In this document: positions 52,472 to 61,739 of the stretch, in pieces
Position numbering within the stretch: the first letter of the stretch is position 1
Layout: the number at the start of each line of letters is the position of its first letter
Source of the DNA: Gordonia amarae NBRC 15530
Lineage (GTDB): Bacteria > Actinomycetota > Actinomycetes > Mycobacteriales > Mycobacteriaceae
NCBI RefSeq assembly: GCF_000241345.1
Contig: NZ_BAED01000012.1
Location: 16,795-80,794 of the forward strand
Direction of reading: 5' to 3'
DNA: 64,000 nt
Notes under the pieces: model-generated
What the model was told of the DNA's origin: nothing
Database searches by the model: none
What the model saw: only the letters and a program-made list of their open reading frames with translations
Position numbers and translations under genes: made by a program

Positions 52472-55400
52472 GTGCCTTCGGAACCCTTGCGTATCGCACC
52501 GGCCGAACTGCGGCGGCGGTTCGGTGGTAGTGCGCTCCAGCGGGGAACGCGGTACTCCAATTCCGGCATGGTCACCGAGTTCGGCTGGACCGACCGCGGT
52601 GAGCTGACCGGCCGGTGCCGTGGCTCGGGCCAGGAGATCTACCGGGTGACGGTGTCGTTCAACGGTGCCCCGTCGTCGCTCACGGTCTCGATGGCCACGT
52701 GCTCGTGCCCGGTCGGGATGTTCTGCAAGCACGCGGTGGCGTTGCTGCTGGTCGCCGGGCGTGCCGGGGCGGTGCAGCCCCCGCCGGTCGTGGCGTGGCG
52801 GTCGATGCTGTCGGCGGTGCTCGACGATGCGTCCGGCGAGGTGCCCACGCCCACCATGCGTCCGCTCGCGCTGTCGGTGGGAATCGAGGCTCCGACGAGT
52901 CTCGCGGTGCGGATGGGCAACCCCGATGCGGCATTGCTGGTGACACCGATGACCTGGGGCAAGCGTCGTGGATGGATCAAGGGCGGCGCCACGTGGTCGG
53001 ACATCTTCCGCATCCGCCAGGAGGACTTCCCGACGGCCCAGACCGACGCCGTCATCGCGATTCACCGCGCGCTGGCCGGCAGCCTGTTCTCCCACCGGGA
53101 TGAACGGGTCAGGCTGACGTACGCACCCCGCGAGATCTGGGATCTGCTGGAGTCGGCGCGGCGGGCCGGGGTCGAGATCATCGCCGGCCCCGGCGTGCAG
53201 GCGTCGTCGGTCCGGATCACCACCGCCCGGCTGCATTACGGCCTGCGGGGGTGCGCCGACGGCGCGCAGCTGACCGCCACGGTCGAGATCGGCGACGGAC
53301 AGGTGCTCGCGGCCGGCGACGTCGGTGGCGTCCTCGGGCCCGCCGGGAACGTGCACGGCCTGTGGGGCGTCCACGACGACGCGCTGGTTCTCGCGGCCTT
53401 TGACCCGATCCCGGGTGCGGCCGAGATCGCCGCCGCCCGTGACGGTTCCGAGGTGCTCATCCCGGCCGCGGATCTGCCCGAGTTCTCGGCCGAGGTGCTG
53501 CCCCGGCTGACCCGGGCGCGCACCGTCGCGGTGCACGACGAGCAGCTGTTCGCCCCGCCCCGCATCGAGGGTCCGTTCGCGGTGCTGACGCTGACGCCGG
53601 CCCCGGCCGGTGGTGTGCGTCTGTCGTGGAGCGCCGGCTACACCGTCAACGACACCCGGCATGTCTTCGATCCGGCGGAGACCGCGGCCACCGGCTTTCG
53701 CGACGAGAGCGCGGAAGCCGCACTGTGGCAGGAGGTCCGGCCGGAACTGTCGGCGACCGCGCTGATGTGCCGGGCGTGGCGGACACACGCCACGGACCAT
53801 TGGCGGCGCCGGCAGGTCCTCGATCACTCAGACAAGGTCCTCCGCGAGCTACGGCTGTTGCAGTCCGCCGACCCGGATGAGGAGGTCATCGGGGCCACCG
53901 ATATCGCCGGTCTCCTTGTCACCGTGGATCTTTCCGGGGTCGAGGCGGCGCTGCTGGTGGCCGAGGCGCTGCCCGAACTCGACCGGCACCCCGGTATCGT
54001 CATCGACAACCGCCTGGACGTCGAGTATCGTGCCGCCGACAGCGCGCCGGCCATCGAATTCGCTTCGGAGGACAGTGAATTCGGCAATGACTGGCTCAGT
54101 CTCGGCATCACTGTCACGGTGGGCGGAACGCGTGTGCCCGTCGCCGCGGTCATCAGCGAGATCGTTTCCGGCGCAACCCACATGCTGCTCAACGACGGTG
54201 TGTACTTTCCGCTCGACTCACCCGAGCTGCGCAAGCTGGCCGACCTGCTCGCCGAGGGGCGGGCGCTCGGCGAGATCGAATCGGGCATGGTGCACCCGGC
54301 ATCGCTCAACGCCACCTTCTGGGAGGAACTGCTCGCCCTCGGCGTCGTCGACGAACAACTGGCGAACTGGCGCGATCGTATGACGGCGCTGGCCTCGGCC
54401 CGGCCTCCGCACCTGGTGGACCTGCCCGCCGAACTGCACGCCGACCTGCGCGACTACCAGCACGCCGGCTTCGAATGGCTGACCTTCCTGTGGGACAACG
54501 GACTCGGCGGAATCCTCGCCGACGACATGGGCCTGGGCAAGACGGTGCAGACGCTCGCGATCATCACCCGCGCGGTCGCCGCGACGCCGGATGCGCGGTT
54601 CCTGGTGGTGGCACCGACCTCCGTCATCGCGAACTGGGCCGCCGAATGTCACAGGTTCGCCCCCGGGCTGCGGGTGGCCACCGTGACCGCCACCCGGGCC
54701 CGTACCGGTATGGGGTTCGAGCAACAGGTGGCCGGGGCCGATGTGGTGGTCACCTCCTACACCCTGCTGCGCCTGCTGTTCGACGAGATCAACGAATACT
54801 CCTGGGACGGAGTGATATTCGACGAGGCGCAGTTCATCAAGAATCACACCGGCAAGACCCACCAGTGTGCGCGCCGCCTGGAGTCGGGGTTCAAACTCGC
54901 TATCACCGGCACCCCGATGGAGAACAACCTGATGGAACTGTGGTCGCTCCTCAGCGTCACCGCACCCGGGCTGTTCCCGTCGCCGGTCGCGTTCACCGAC
55001 TACTTCCGCAAACCCATCGAATCGGGTTCGGCGCCTGACCGGCTGGCCGTGCTGCGGCGGCGGATCAAGCCGGTCATGTTGCGCCGCACCAAAGATCAGG
55101 TGGCCATCGACCTGCCACCCAAACAGGAACAGGCGTTGGTGCTGGACCTGGCGGCGCGGCACCGCAAGATCTACGACACCCGACTCGCCCGCGAACGGCA
55201 GAAGGTGCTCGGCCTGCTCGGTGACTGGGAGAAGAACCGCTTCCAGGTGTTCCGGTCGCTCAGCCTGCTGCGCCAGCTCAGCCTGCACGCGAGTCTGGTC
55301 GACGAATCGCATCACGGCGTCGCGTCGTCGAAGGTCGACTACCTCACCGAGCAACTGCCGACACTGGTCGCCGAAGGCCACAACGCGCTCGTGTTCAGCC

Positions 55401-55834
55401 AGTTCACCCGCTTCCTGCACATTCTCGCCGCGCACCTGGACAAGGTGGGCATCGCCTACAGCTACCTCGACGGATCGATGAACGCCGCCGGGCGCGCCGA
55501 GGCGGTGCGGCGATTCACCTCCGGCGAGACCGAGGTGTTCCTGATCAGCCTCAAGGCCGGCGGTTTCGGCCTCAACCTCACCGAGGCCGACTACTGCTTC
55601 GTGTGTGACCCGTGGTGGAATCCGGCGGCCGAGGCGCAGGCCGTGGACCGTGCGCATCGCATCGGCCAGAGCCGGCCCGTGAACGTGTACCGGCTGGTGT
55701 CGGCGGGCACCATCGAGGAGCGGGTGGTGGCGTTGCAGGACCGCAAACGCGCACTGTTCGACGCGGTGGTGGACGACGGGGAGTTGTTCGGGACAGCGAT
55801 CAGCGCCGACGACATCCGCGAGATGATCGGCTGA
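52472..55834 (+). CDS. SNF2-family helicase with SWIM zinc finger
   Basis: A 1120-aa DNA translocase. A SWIM finger lies near the N-terminus (CSCPVGMFCKH, about 75-90), followed by a ~500-residue region specific to bacterial SNF2 proteins. The two RecA-like lobes follow: DDMGLGKTVQTL (motif I, about 683), VAPTSVIANW, FDEAQFIKN (motif II), LAITGTPMENN (III), VFSQFTRFL, and GFGLNLTEADYCF with RAHRIGQSRPVNVYRLV (V and VI). It probably remodels protein-DNA complexes in repair or transcription; the target is unknown. The start is GTG. It is 4 bp from the convergent peptidase gene stop. Confidence 0.93.
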   Translation: MPSEPLRIAPAELRRRFGGSALQRGTRYSNSGMVTEFGWTDRGELTGRCRGSGQEIYRVTVSFNGAPSSLTVSMATCSCPVGMFCKHAVALLLVAGRAGAVQPPPVVAWRSMLSAVLDDASGEVPTPTMRPLALSVGIEAPTSLAVRMGNPDAALLVTPMTWGKRRGWIKGGATWSDIFRIRQEDFPTAQTDAVIAIHRALAGSLFSHRDERVRLTYAPREIWDLLESARRAGVEIIAGPGVQASSVRITTARLHYGLRGCADGAQLTATVEIGDGQVLAAGDVGGVLGPAGNVHGLWGVHDDALVLAAFDPIPGAAEIAAARDGSEVLIPAADLPEFSAEVLPRLTRARTVAVHDEQLFAPPRIEGPFAVLTLTPAPAGGVRLSWSAGYTVNDTRHVFDPAETAATGFRDESAEAALWQEVRPELSATALMCRAWRTHATDHWRRRQVLDHSDKVLRELRLLQSADPDEEVIGATDIAGLLVTVDLSGVEAALLVAEALPELDRHPGIVIDNRLDVEYRAADSAPAIEFASEDSEFGNDWLSLGITVTVGGTRVPVAAVISEIVSGATHMLLNDGVYFPLDSPELRKLADLLAEGRALGEIESGMVHPASLNATFWEELLALGVVDEQLANWRDRMTALASARPPHLVDLPAELHADLRDYQHAGFEWLTFLWDNGLGGILADDMGLGKTVQTLAIITRAVAATPDARFLVVAPTSVIANWAAECHRFAPGLRVATVTATRARTGMGFEQQVAGADVVVTSYTLLRLLFDEINEYSWDGVIFDEAQFIKNHTGKTHQCARRLESGFKLAITGTPMENNLMELWSLLSVTAPGLFPSPVAFTDYFRKPIESGSAPDRLAVLRRRIKPVMLRRTKDQVAIDLPPKQEQALVLDLAARHRKIYDTRLARERQKVLGLLGDWEKNRFQVFRSLSLLRQLSLHASLVDESHHGVASSKVDYLTEQLPTLVAEGHNALVFSQFTRFLHILAAHLDKVGIAYSYLDGSMNAAGRAEAVRRFTSGETEVFLISLKAGGFGLNLTEADYCFVCDPWWNPAAEAQAVDRAHRIGQSRPVNVYRLVSAGTIEERVVALQDRKRALFDAVVDDGELFGTAISADDIREMIG

Positions 55835-55837
55835 GCC

Positions 55838-57070
55838 CTACCCGGAGCCGAGCAGCCGCATCGCCATGAGGGCGTAAATCCTTGCGGCGGTGAGCAGATC
55901 GTCGACCGCGACCGACTCGTCGGGCTGATGGGCCTGGGTGTTGATGTTGCCGGGGCCCAGGACGATCGCCGGAATGCCGAGGTCACGGGAGACGAAACCA
56001 CCGTCGCAGGCCGCCGTCCAGCCGCCCACCGACGGCGCCAGGCCCCGATCAGACAGGGCCGAACGCGCGGCATCGACAAGCGGATGCGCCTCGTCCGTGA
56101 CGAATCCGGGCATCTCCATGGTCACCCGCACGGTGACGCCGATGCCGTCGGAATCGATGCCGGCCGCCGAGATCCGCCGGCGGATCGTCTCGGCGATGAC
56201 CTCGGCGGACTCGCCGGGCATGAGCCTGCGGTCCACACCGAGCGAACACATCGGGGCTACCACCGAAATGCCTTGTCCGCCTTCGATGGTGCCGACATTC
56301 CAGGTGCCGAAGCCGAGCAGGTCGTCGGGGTCGGCGGCCAGGCGGGCCTGATCGTCGGAGATCAGGCCGACGATACGGGCGGCGGCGTCGATGGCGCTGC
56401 GGCCGTCGGCGGGCCTGCCGCTGTGCGCGGCCCGGCCGGTGACTTCGATGTCGAGGTACGAGGCCCCACGGCAGCCGCGCACGATGGTCAGGTCGGTGGG
56501 CTCGGCCACCACACACCCGAGGAACTCGTGGCCGGCGGGGCGGGTGACGAACCGCCGGACCCCGGCGCCGTGCTCCTCCTCGTCGACGGTGCACACCAGC
56601 CGGACGGGGCCGGTCAGCGGTACGCCGCGGCGGCGCAGCGCGCTCATCGCCGCCAGCACCGCGGCCAGCCCGCCCTTCATGTCTGTGGTGCCGCGGCCGA
56701 CGAGGAGAGTGCGGCCCGTCTCGTCGACGGTGCGCCGTACCCGGTACGGGTCGCCGGTCCAGTTGGGACCGGCGGGCACGACGTCGGAATGGCCAAGGAA
56801 CATCAGGCCCGGTCCGGTGGCGGCGTCCGGCAGCCAGGTGGCGGTCACATTGGGCCGGCCCGGTGCCACCTCGTCGGTCTCGGCCACCAGACCCAGGTCG
56901 GCCGCTGCTCCGGCGAGCACCGCGGCTGCCGCGGCCTCCGAGCCGCCCGGATTCTCACTCGGCGCCTCCACCAGCGCGCAGGTGAGCCGCTCGATCAGTC
57001 CGGCGTCGATGTCGTCGCAGATCTGCCGCTCGGCGCTGGTCAGGTGTGGGGCGGGTACCTCGGGGCTCAC
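55838..57070 (-). CDS. M20-family metallopeptidase (ArgE/DapE-like)
   Basis: A 410-aa zinc-dependent amidase. Metal-binding and catalytic segments are seen: FLGHSDVVPAG (first His and Asp), GRGTTDMKGGLAAVLAAM (bridging Asp), and VDEEEHGAGVR (catalytic Glu and metal Glu). VAEPTDLTIVRGCRGASYLDIEVTGRAAHSGRP forms the lid-domain junction, and a late His lies in the C-terminal part. Substrate could be an N-acyl amino acid or a succinyl-diaminopimelate-like compound; nothing nearby decides it. It is divergent from the next gene across 155 bp. Confidence 0.9.
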   Translation of the reverse strand: MSPEVPAPHLTSAERQICDDIDAGLIERLTCALVEAPSENPGGSEAAAAAVLAGAAADLGLVAETDEVAPGRPNVTATWLPDAATGPGLMFLGHSDVVPAGPNWTGDPYRVRRTVDETGRTLLVGRGTTDMKGGLAAVLAAMSALRRRGVPLTGPVRLVCTVDEEEHGAGVRRFVTRPAGHEFLGCVVAEPTDLTIVRGCRGASYLDIEVTGRAAHSGRPADGRSAIDAAARIVGLISDDQARLAADPDDLLGFGTWNVGTIEGGQGISVVAPMCSLGVDRRLMPGESAEVIAETIRRRISAAGIDSDGIGVTVRVTMEMPGFVTDEAHPLVDAARSALSDRGLAPSVGGWTAACDGGFVSRDLGIPAIVLGPGNINTQAHQPDESVAVDDLLTAARIYALMAMRLLGSG

Positions 57071-57225
57071 GCCGTCATCTTCTCACCGGTCACGCCGTTT
57101 CTCCCGGCCGGTGGGTGTGCGGCGTGTGGCGGGGCCGACGGGTGCGAGCCGGTGGGGCGCACACCGGTGCGCCGCGAGACGGCAATCGGTACGCCCGGGC
57201 AGGGCCGATAGTAGTGTGGGGCCTG

Positions 57226-58263
57226 ATGACCATCATCTATCTAGTGCTCGGCGTACTGGCGCTGGCAGGTGCGGCAGCCTTGCTGTACCTCGACCGCCGG
57301 CGATCCGACGTGTCCCACCACCAGCGCACCAGCTGGGGTGAGCAGCACGGATTCAAGTTCCGCGAATCCGACGGCAAGCTCCGCAAGGTGTTCTCCAGGG
57401 CCGGGATGAACGTCCCCGACAGCATCGAGGTTTCCGATGTGGCCTACGGCGAGTACGACGGTGCGGAGGCGGTGGTCTTCGACCTCGTGGACACCGCCAC
57501 CGTGATCGCGATCCGCAGATCCTTCCCGTCGAAGGTGGTGGTCGACCTGCGTCACGAGGACGTACTGGCCCCCGCCGAGATCGATGTGGAACTGCTCGGC
57601 GCGATGGGACCGCGCGTGATGTTCTCCAACAACCTCGACGTCGCGCGCCGCGTGTGCGACCGCCGGATGGTGGCGCTGGCCAACTCGGCTCCCGCCTACA
57701 TCGAGATGCTGTGGAACGAGGGACACTGGGCGCTCGGTTCGCTGCCCCTCACCGACGACCCCGAGGAACTCGACACCGCGCTCGAGGTGGTGCGCCGGTT
57801 CGCCGACCTGCTGCGCGTGCTGCCACCACTGCAGGGGCCGCAGGACGCACCCGACCCGCGCGATCCGCACGGCCCCGCCCGGCCGGAACTGGCCGACAAG
57901 AAGACCGATCTCCTGCGCGACGGTGACCGCCGGGCGCGGATGGACGGCAACCGGCCCGACCCGGGCCGCGGCGGCGAACGACAGCCGGGACGGCCGGTCA
58001 CCAGCCCCGGCACCCCCGTCGCGCCGCTGCTCAGCACCCCGCCCGCACCGAGTGCCCCCGCGGGAGCCACCGGCCAGCAGCCGGTCCGGCGTCGTCCACC
58101 CCCGGCCAGGCCCGGAACGGCGCAGCCGGGAACCTCGACCGGGGCCCGGTCGGGTCCCCGGCCACAGCCCATCGCACCTTCCGATGCCGACGAACCGATG
58201 TCCACACCGATGCCGCGCCCGGGCCGGCACCGATGCCGCGCCCGGGCCGGCGCCGACACGAAA
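57226..58263 (+). CDS. Rv0383c-like membrane/secreted protein, read in frame into pyrE
   Basis: About 346 residues ahead of the pyrE start in the same open frame. It has an N-terminal membrane helix (MTIIYLVLGVLALAGAAALLYLDRRR), then a folded region (about 35-200) with HHQRTSWGEQHGFKFRESD and MLWNEGHWALGSLPLTDDPEELDTAL. A long Pro/Gly/Arg-rich tail follows. Its place between clpB and pyrE matches M. tuberculosis Rv0383c. No stop separates it from pyrE: a 23-bp tandem duplication (58206-58251) shifts the frame. With one copy, it would end at TAG 58269-58271, overlapping the pyrE GTG. A true fusion, a recent mutation or an assembly artefact are all possible. Confidence 0.75.
58206..58251 (+). 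repeat. 23-bp perfect tandem duplication at the pyrE junction
   Basis: Two identical 23-bp units start with ACCGATGCCGCG, at 58206-58228 and 58229-58251. Since 23 is not a multiple of three, the duplication changes the frame of the upstream gene and joins it to pyrE. Confidence 0.9.
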
Positions 58264-58824
58264 GTGAGTAGCCCACAAGTGAGTCTCGATGCGGCCAAGC
58301 GTGAGCGGCTGGCCCAGCTCGTCACCGAACTGGCGGTTGTCCACGGCCGGGTCACCCTGTCGTCCGGCAAGGAGGCCGACTACTACGTCGACCTGCGCCG
58401 CGCCACCCTGCACCACGAGGCGTCACCGCTGATCGGGGCGCTGATGCGGCAACTCACCGCCGACTGGGACTACGACAGCGTCGGGGGTCTCACCCTGGGC
58501 GCCGACCCGGTGGCCACGTCGATCATGCACGCCGACGGCCGTCCGATCGACGCGTTCGTGGTGCGTAAGGCGGCCAAGGCGCACGGCATGCAGCGCCGGA
58601 TCGAAGGTCCTGACGTCGGGGGCCGCCGGGTGCTGATCGTCGAGGACACCTCCACCACCGGGGCGTCGCCGTCCGAGGCCGTCCGTGCGGCCCGCGAGGC
58701 GGGTGCGACCGTCGTCGGAGTGGCGACCGTCGTCGACCGGGCCACCGGTGCCGACGAGGTCATCGGGGCGCTCGGCGTGCCGTATCGCTCGCTGCTCGGG
58801 CTCGGCGACCTCGGCCTTGGCTGA
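58264..58824 (+). CDS. pyrE: Orotate phosphoribosyltransferase
   Basis: A 186-aa enzyme of pyrimidine synthesis that joins orotate and PRPP to give OMP. Key parts are LSSGKEADYYVDLRRATLHH (orotate and Lys sites), GGLTLGADPVATSIMHA, VVRKAAKAHGMQRRIEG (flexible loop), and VLIVEDTSTTGASPSEAVRAA (PRPP-binding motif). The motif reads VEDTSTTG, with Ser where Val is more usual. GTG at 58264 would overlap the original stop of the gene upstream (GTGAGTAG); GTG at 58279 is an alternative. In the sequence as given the frame continues from the upstream membrane protein, so PyrE might be made as a fusion as well as from its own start. Confidence 0.92.
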   Translation: MSSPQVSLDAAKRERLAQLVTELAVVHGRVTLSSGKEADYYVDLRRATLHHEASPLIGALMRQLTADWDYDSVGGLTLGADPVATSIMHADGRPIDAFVVRKAAKAHGMQRRIEGPDVGGRRVLIVEDTSTTGASPSEAVRAAREAGATVVGVATVVDRATGADEVIGALGVPYRSLLGLGDLGLG

Positions 58825-58941
58825 CCTGGGTCGTTCGGTTCTATCCGGGGTGGATGCGTCAGGGGTGGATGGTCGCCGGACCCAACGCGTCCCTCGCTCC
58901 TTCGTCGCTTCGGCCTCGGGGATCACAATGGGTGGTTGGTT

Positions 58942-59598
58942 GTGACGGGGGATGCGGCTGCCGGGCCGACGGAGTGGCAGGCGGGGGAGCCTGTGGGGGT
59001 GGGGCCCTGGGAGGGGCCGTGGCCGGAGGGGGAGCGGTACGACCCGGAGCTGCTGGCGGAGGGGGATACCCGCAATGTGGTCGACGCGTACCGGTACTGG
59101 ACGCGGGAGGCGATCGTCGCCGACATCGACAGTCGCCGGCACCCGTTCCACGTGGCCATCGAGAACTTCGCGCACGACGCCAACATCGGGACCGTCGTGC
59201 GCACGGCCAACGCCTTCGCGGCCGCGGCCGTGCACATCGTCGGCAGGCGGCGCTGGAACCGGCGCGGCGCGATGGTCACCGACCGCTACCAGCATCTGAT
59301 GCACCACGACACCGTCGACGAGTTGATGGCGTGGGCGCGGGAACAGGGCATCGCGGTGGTGGCCGTCGACAACACCCCCGGGTCGGTGCCGATCGAGACC
59401 GCGGACCTGCCGCGCGAATGTGTGCTGCTGTTCGGTCAGGAAGGTCCCGGCGTGAGCGAAACCGCGCAACTGCGGGCCGATCTGACGGTGTCGATCGCCC
59501 AGTTCGGGTCGACCCGCAGCATCAACGCGGGAGTGGCCGCCGGGATCGCGATGCACGCGTGGATCCGGCAGCACGCCGACCTGACTCAGGCCTGGTAG
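58942..59598 (+). CDS. SpoU/TrmH-family RNA 2'-O-methyltransferase
   Basis: A 218-aa SPOUT methyltransferase that uses SAM to methylate a ribose in tRNA or rRNA. Motif 1 is AIENFAHDANIGTVVRTANAF, motif 2 is LLFGQEGPGVSE, and motif 3 is VSIAQFGSTRSINAGVAAGIAMHAW, which form the trefoil knot. About 70 residues precede the domain. GTG at 58942 is preferred to TTG at 58936. It lies 117 bp after pyrE, the same order as Rv0382c-Rv0380c. The exact RNA target is not readable from sequence. Confidence 0.92.
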   Translation: MTGDAAAGPTEWQAGEPVGVGPWEGPWPEGERYDPELLAEGDTRNVVDAYRYWTREAIVADIDSRRHPFHVAIENFAHDANIGTVVRTANAFAAAAVHIVGRRRWNRRGAMVTDRYQHLMHHDTVDELMAWAREQGIAVVAVDNTPGSVPIETADLPRECVLLFGQEGPGVSETAQLRADLTVSIAQFGSTRSINAGVAAGIAMHAWIRQHADLTQAW

Positions 59599-59610
59599 CG
59601 CGGCGAGCGC

Positions 59611-60327
59611 TCAGACCGTGTCCTCCGCGGCGGAGGCATCCTGAGCGGCGTCCTCCGGGTTGTTCTTGGCGGCGCGCTTGCGGCGGTACCACTCGATGGC
59701 CATCGGTGCCACGGACAGCAGCACGATGAGGATGAAGATCGGCTCGATGAGCTTCTGCACGACCTCGAACCGGCCCAGCCAGTAGCCGAGCAGCGTGATG
59801 CCCGCACCCCAGACGACGGCGCCGAGCACGTTGTAGATGGTGAAGACGGTGAACTTCATCTTGGCCGCGCCGGCGACGATGGGTGCCAGGGTGCGCACGA
59901 TTGGAACGAAACGGCCCAGGAAAATGGTCACCGGACCGTACTTCTCGAAGAACTCGTGCGCCTCGACGATGTACCGCTCCTTGAGGAAGCGGGCGTCGGG
60001 CTTGAACATCTCCGTGCCGAGGAACCGGCCGATCCAGTACCCGATCTGCCCGCCGATGATGCCGGCGATGGGGATGAACAGCAGCAACTGCCACAACGAC
60101 GCGAACTTGTCGATGTCGTCCTTGCCGCCGGCGGCGACGACCATGCCGGCCACGAAGAGCAGCGAGTCGCCCGGCAGCACCGGGAACAGCACACCGGACT
60201 CGATGAGGATGACGAGCAGCAGGCCCCAGAAGGCCCATGCGCCGAACCAGCTGAGCACATTGATCGGGTCGAGGATGCCGGGCAGGGCGACCTCGGTCGT
60301 GGTCTGGGCGAGAACGGTGTCGATCAC
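59611..60327 (-). CDS. DedA-family membrane protein
   Basis: A 238-aa integral membrane protein with about five helices. The family signature is visible: LIESGVLFPVLPGDSLLFVAGMV, then GYWIGRFLGTEMF, and the FLGRFVPIVRTLAPIVAGAAKMKFTVFTIYNVLGAVVW block with conserved Gly, Arg and Pro. DedA proteins act in lipid-carrier or phospholipid recycling at the membrane. The C-terminus is polar. It starts with GTG. The order SpoU - DedA - fba agrees with the M. tuberculosis region. Confidence 0.93.
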   Translation of the reverse strand: MIDTVLAQTTTEVALPGILDPINVLSWFGAWAFWGLLLVILIESGVLFPVLPGDSLLFVAGMVVAAGGKDDIDKFASLWQLLLFIPIAGIIGGQIGYWIGRFLGTEMFKPDARFLKERYIVEAHEFFEKYGPVTIFLGRFVPIVRTLAPIVAGAAKMKFTVFTIYNVLGAVVWGAGITLLGYWLGRFEVVQKLIEPIFILIVLLSVAPMAIEWYRRKRAAKNNPEDAAQDASAAEDTV

Positions 60328-60618
60328 GGGGTCTTAGCGTACATGTCCATTCTGAGAACTCGTGAAGCGCGGAGGTGGCCGTGACCTGCGCGATAGGTGT
60401 GGGACAGCGCGCGGCCGGTGCCCCGCCGGGTGTCCGGTATGTCCGGAACGTGTCCGGTTCCCGGCGTGCACGCACACGCACGCGGCGCGCTTGCCATACT
60501 GAGGGGGTAGTGAACCCACTCGACAGGCCGGTCCCCGGCACGCCGGCAGGGCGATGATCGTCGCACACCTGCACCGCCCGCGGGAAACCTGAACCACCTA
60601 CACGGTTGGAGGACATAA
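60328..60618. promoter_or_regulatory. Divergent promoter region between dedA-like gene and fba
   Basis: A 291-bp region with no gene. It must hold the promoters of both genes. The fba ribosome-binding site TTGGAGGACA lies just before the ATG at 60619. No operator or hairpin of note was seen. Confidence 0.5.
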
Positions 60619-61653
60619 ATGCCCATCGCCACTCCCGAGCAGTATGCCGAGATGTTCAAGAAGGCGAAGGAGGGCGGCTACGCCTTCCCCGCGATCAACT
60701 GCACCTCCTCGTCCACCATCAACGCCGCCATCAAGGGCTTCGCCGACGCCGGCAGCGACGGCATCATCCAGTTCTCCACCGGTGGCGCCGAGTTCGGTTC
60801 GGGCCTCGGCGTCAAGGACATGGTGACCGGCGCCGTCGCGCTCGCCGAGTTCGCGCACGTCGTCGCCGCCAAGTACGACGTCACCATCGGCCTGCACACC
60901 GACCACTGCCCCAAGGACAAGCTCGACACCTACGTCCGGCCGCTGCTCGCGATCTCGCGGGAGCGTGTCGACGCCGGCAAGGATCCGCTGTTCCAGTCGC
61001 ACATGTGGGACGGCAGCGCCGTGCCGATCGACGAGAACCTGGAGATCGCGCAGGAACTGCTGAGCCTGTCGGCCGCCGCGAAGATCATCCTGGAGATCGA
61101 GATCGGCGTCGTCGGCGGTGAGGAGGACGGCGTCGAGGCCGCCATCGACGACAAGCTGTTCACCACCCCCGAGGACTTCGAGAAGACCGTCGACGCGCTC
61201 GGCGTGGGCGAGAAGGGCCGCTACCTGCTGGCCGCCACCTTCGGTAACGTCCACGGCGTGTACAAGCCCGGCAACGTCAAGCTGCGCCCCGACGTGCTCA
61301 ACACCGGCCAGGAGGTCGCGACCAAGAAGCTCGGCCTCGCCGAGGGTTCCAAGCCGTTCGACTTCGTCTTCCACGGCGGATCGGGCTCGCTCAAGAGCGA
61401 GATCGAGGAGGCCCTGAGCTATGGCGTCGTCAAGATGAACGTCGACACCGACACCCAGTACGCCTACACCCGCCCGGTGGCCGGCCACATGTTCAGCAAC
61501 TACGACGGTGTGCTGAAGGTCGACGGCGACGTGGGCAACAAGAAGGTGTACGACCCGCGCAGCTGGTCCAAGCTGGCCGAGACCTCGATGAGCGCGCGCG
61601 TCGTCGAGGCCTGCACCGACCTCAAGTCGGTCGGCAAGTCGATCAGCGCCTAG
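60619..61653 (+). CDS. fba: Fructose-bisphosphate aldolase, class II
   Basis: A 344-aa zinc-dependent aldolase that cleaves fructose 1,6-bisphosphate in glycolysis and works in reverse in gluconeogenesis. It shows GLHTDHCPKDKLD (catalytic Asp and zinc His), EIEIGVVGGEEDGVEA (zinc-binding Glu region), FGNVHGVYKPGNVKLRP (zinc His), FVFHGGSGS (zinc His and phosphate loop), and VVKMNVDTDTQYA. Length and layout are those of the mycobacterial enzyme. GGAGGACATAA precedes the ATG. A strong terminator follows. Confidence 0.98.
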   Translation: MPIATPEQYAEMFKKAKEGGYAFPAINCTSSSTINAAIKGFADAGSDGIIQFSTGGAEFGSGLGVKDMVTGAVALAEFAHVVAAKYDVTIGLHTDHCPKDKLDTYVRPLLAISRERVDAGKDPLFQSHMWDGSAVPIDENLEIAQELLSLSAAAKIILEIEIGVVGGEEDGVEAAIDDKLFTTPEDFEKTVDALGVGEKGRYLLAATFGNVHGVYKPGNVKLRPDVLNTGQEVATKKLGLAEGSKPFDFVFHGGSGSLKSEIEEALSYGVVKMNVDTDTQYAYTRPVAGHMFSNYDGVLKVDGDVGNKKVYDPRSWSKLAETSMSARVVEACTDLKSVGKSISA

Positions 61654-61668
61654 CCTGCATCTGCACAG

Positions 61669-61716
61669 ACGGCACCGGCCCGGACGGAGAATCTCGTCCG
61701 GGCCGGTGCCGTTTTA
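61669..61716 (+). terminator. Intrinsic terminator of fba
   Basis: An 18-bp perfect stem (ACGGCACCGGCCCGGACG and its complement) with an 8-nt loop is followed by a short T run ending TTTTAT. It lies 16 bp after the fba stop and 24 bp before the convergent gene's stop. Confidence 0.92.
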
Positions 61717-61739
61717 TGTCCATTCATGTCCGTGAGCGG

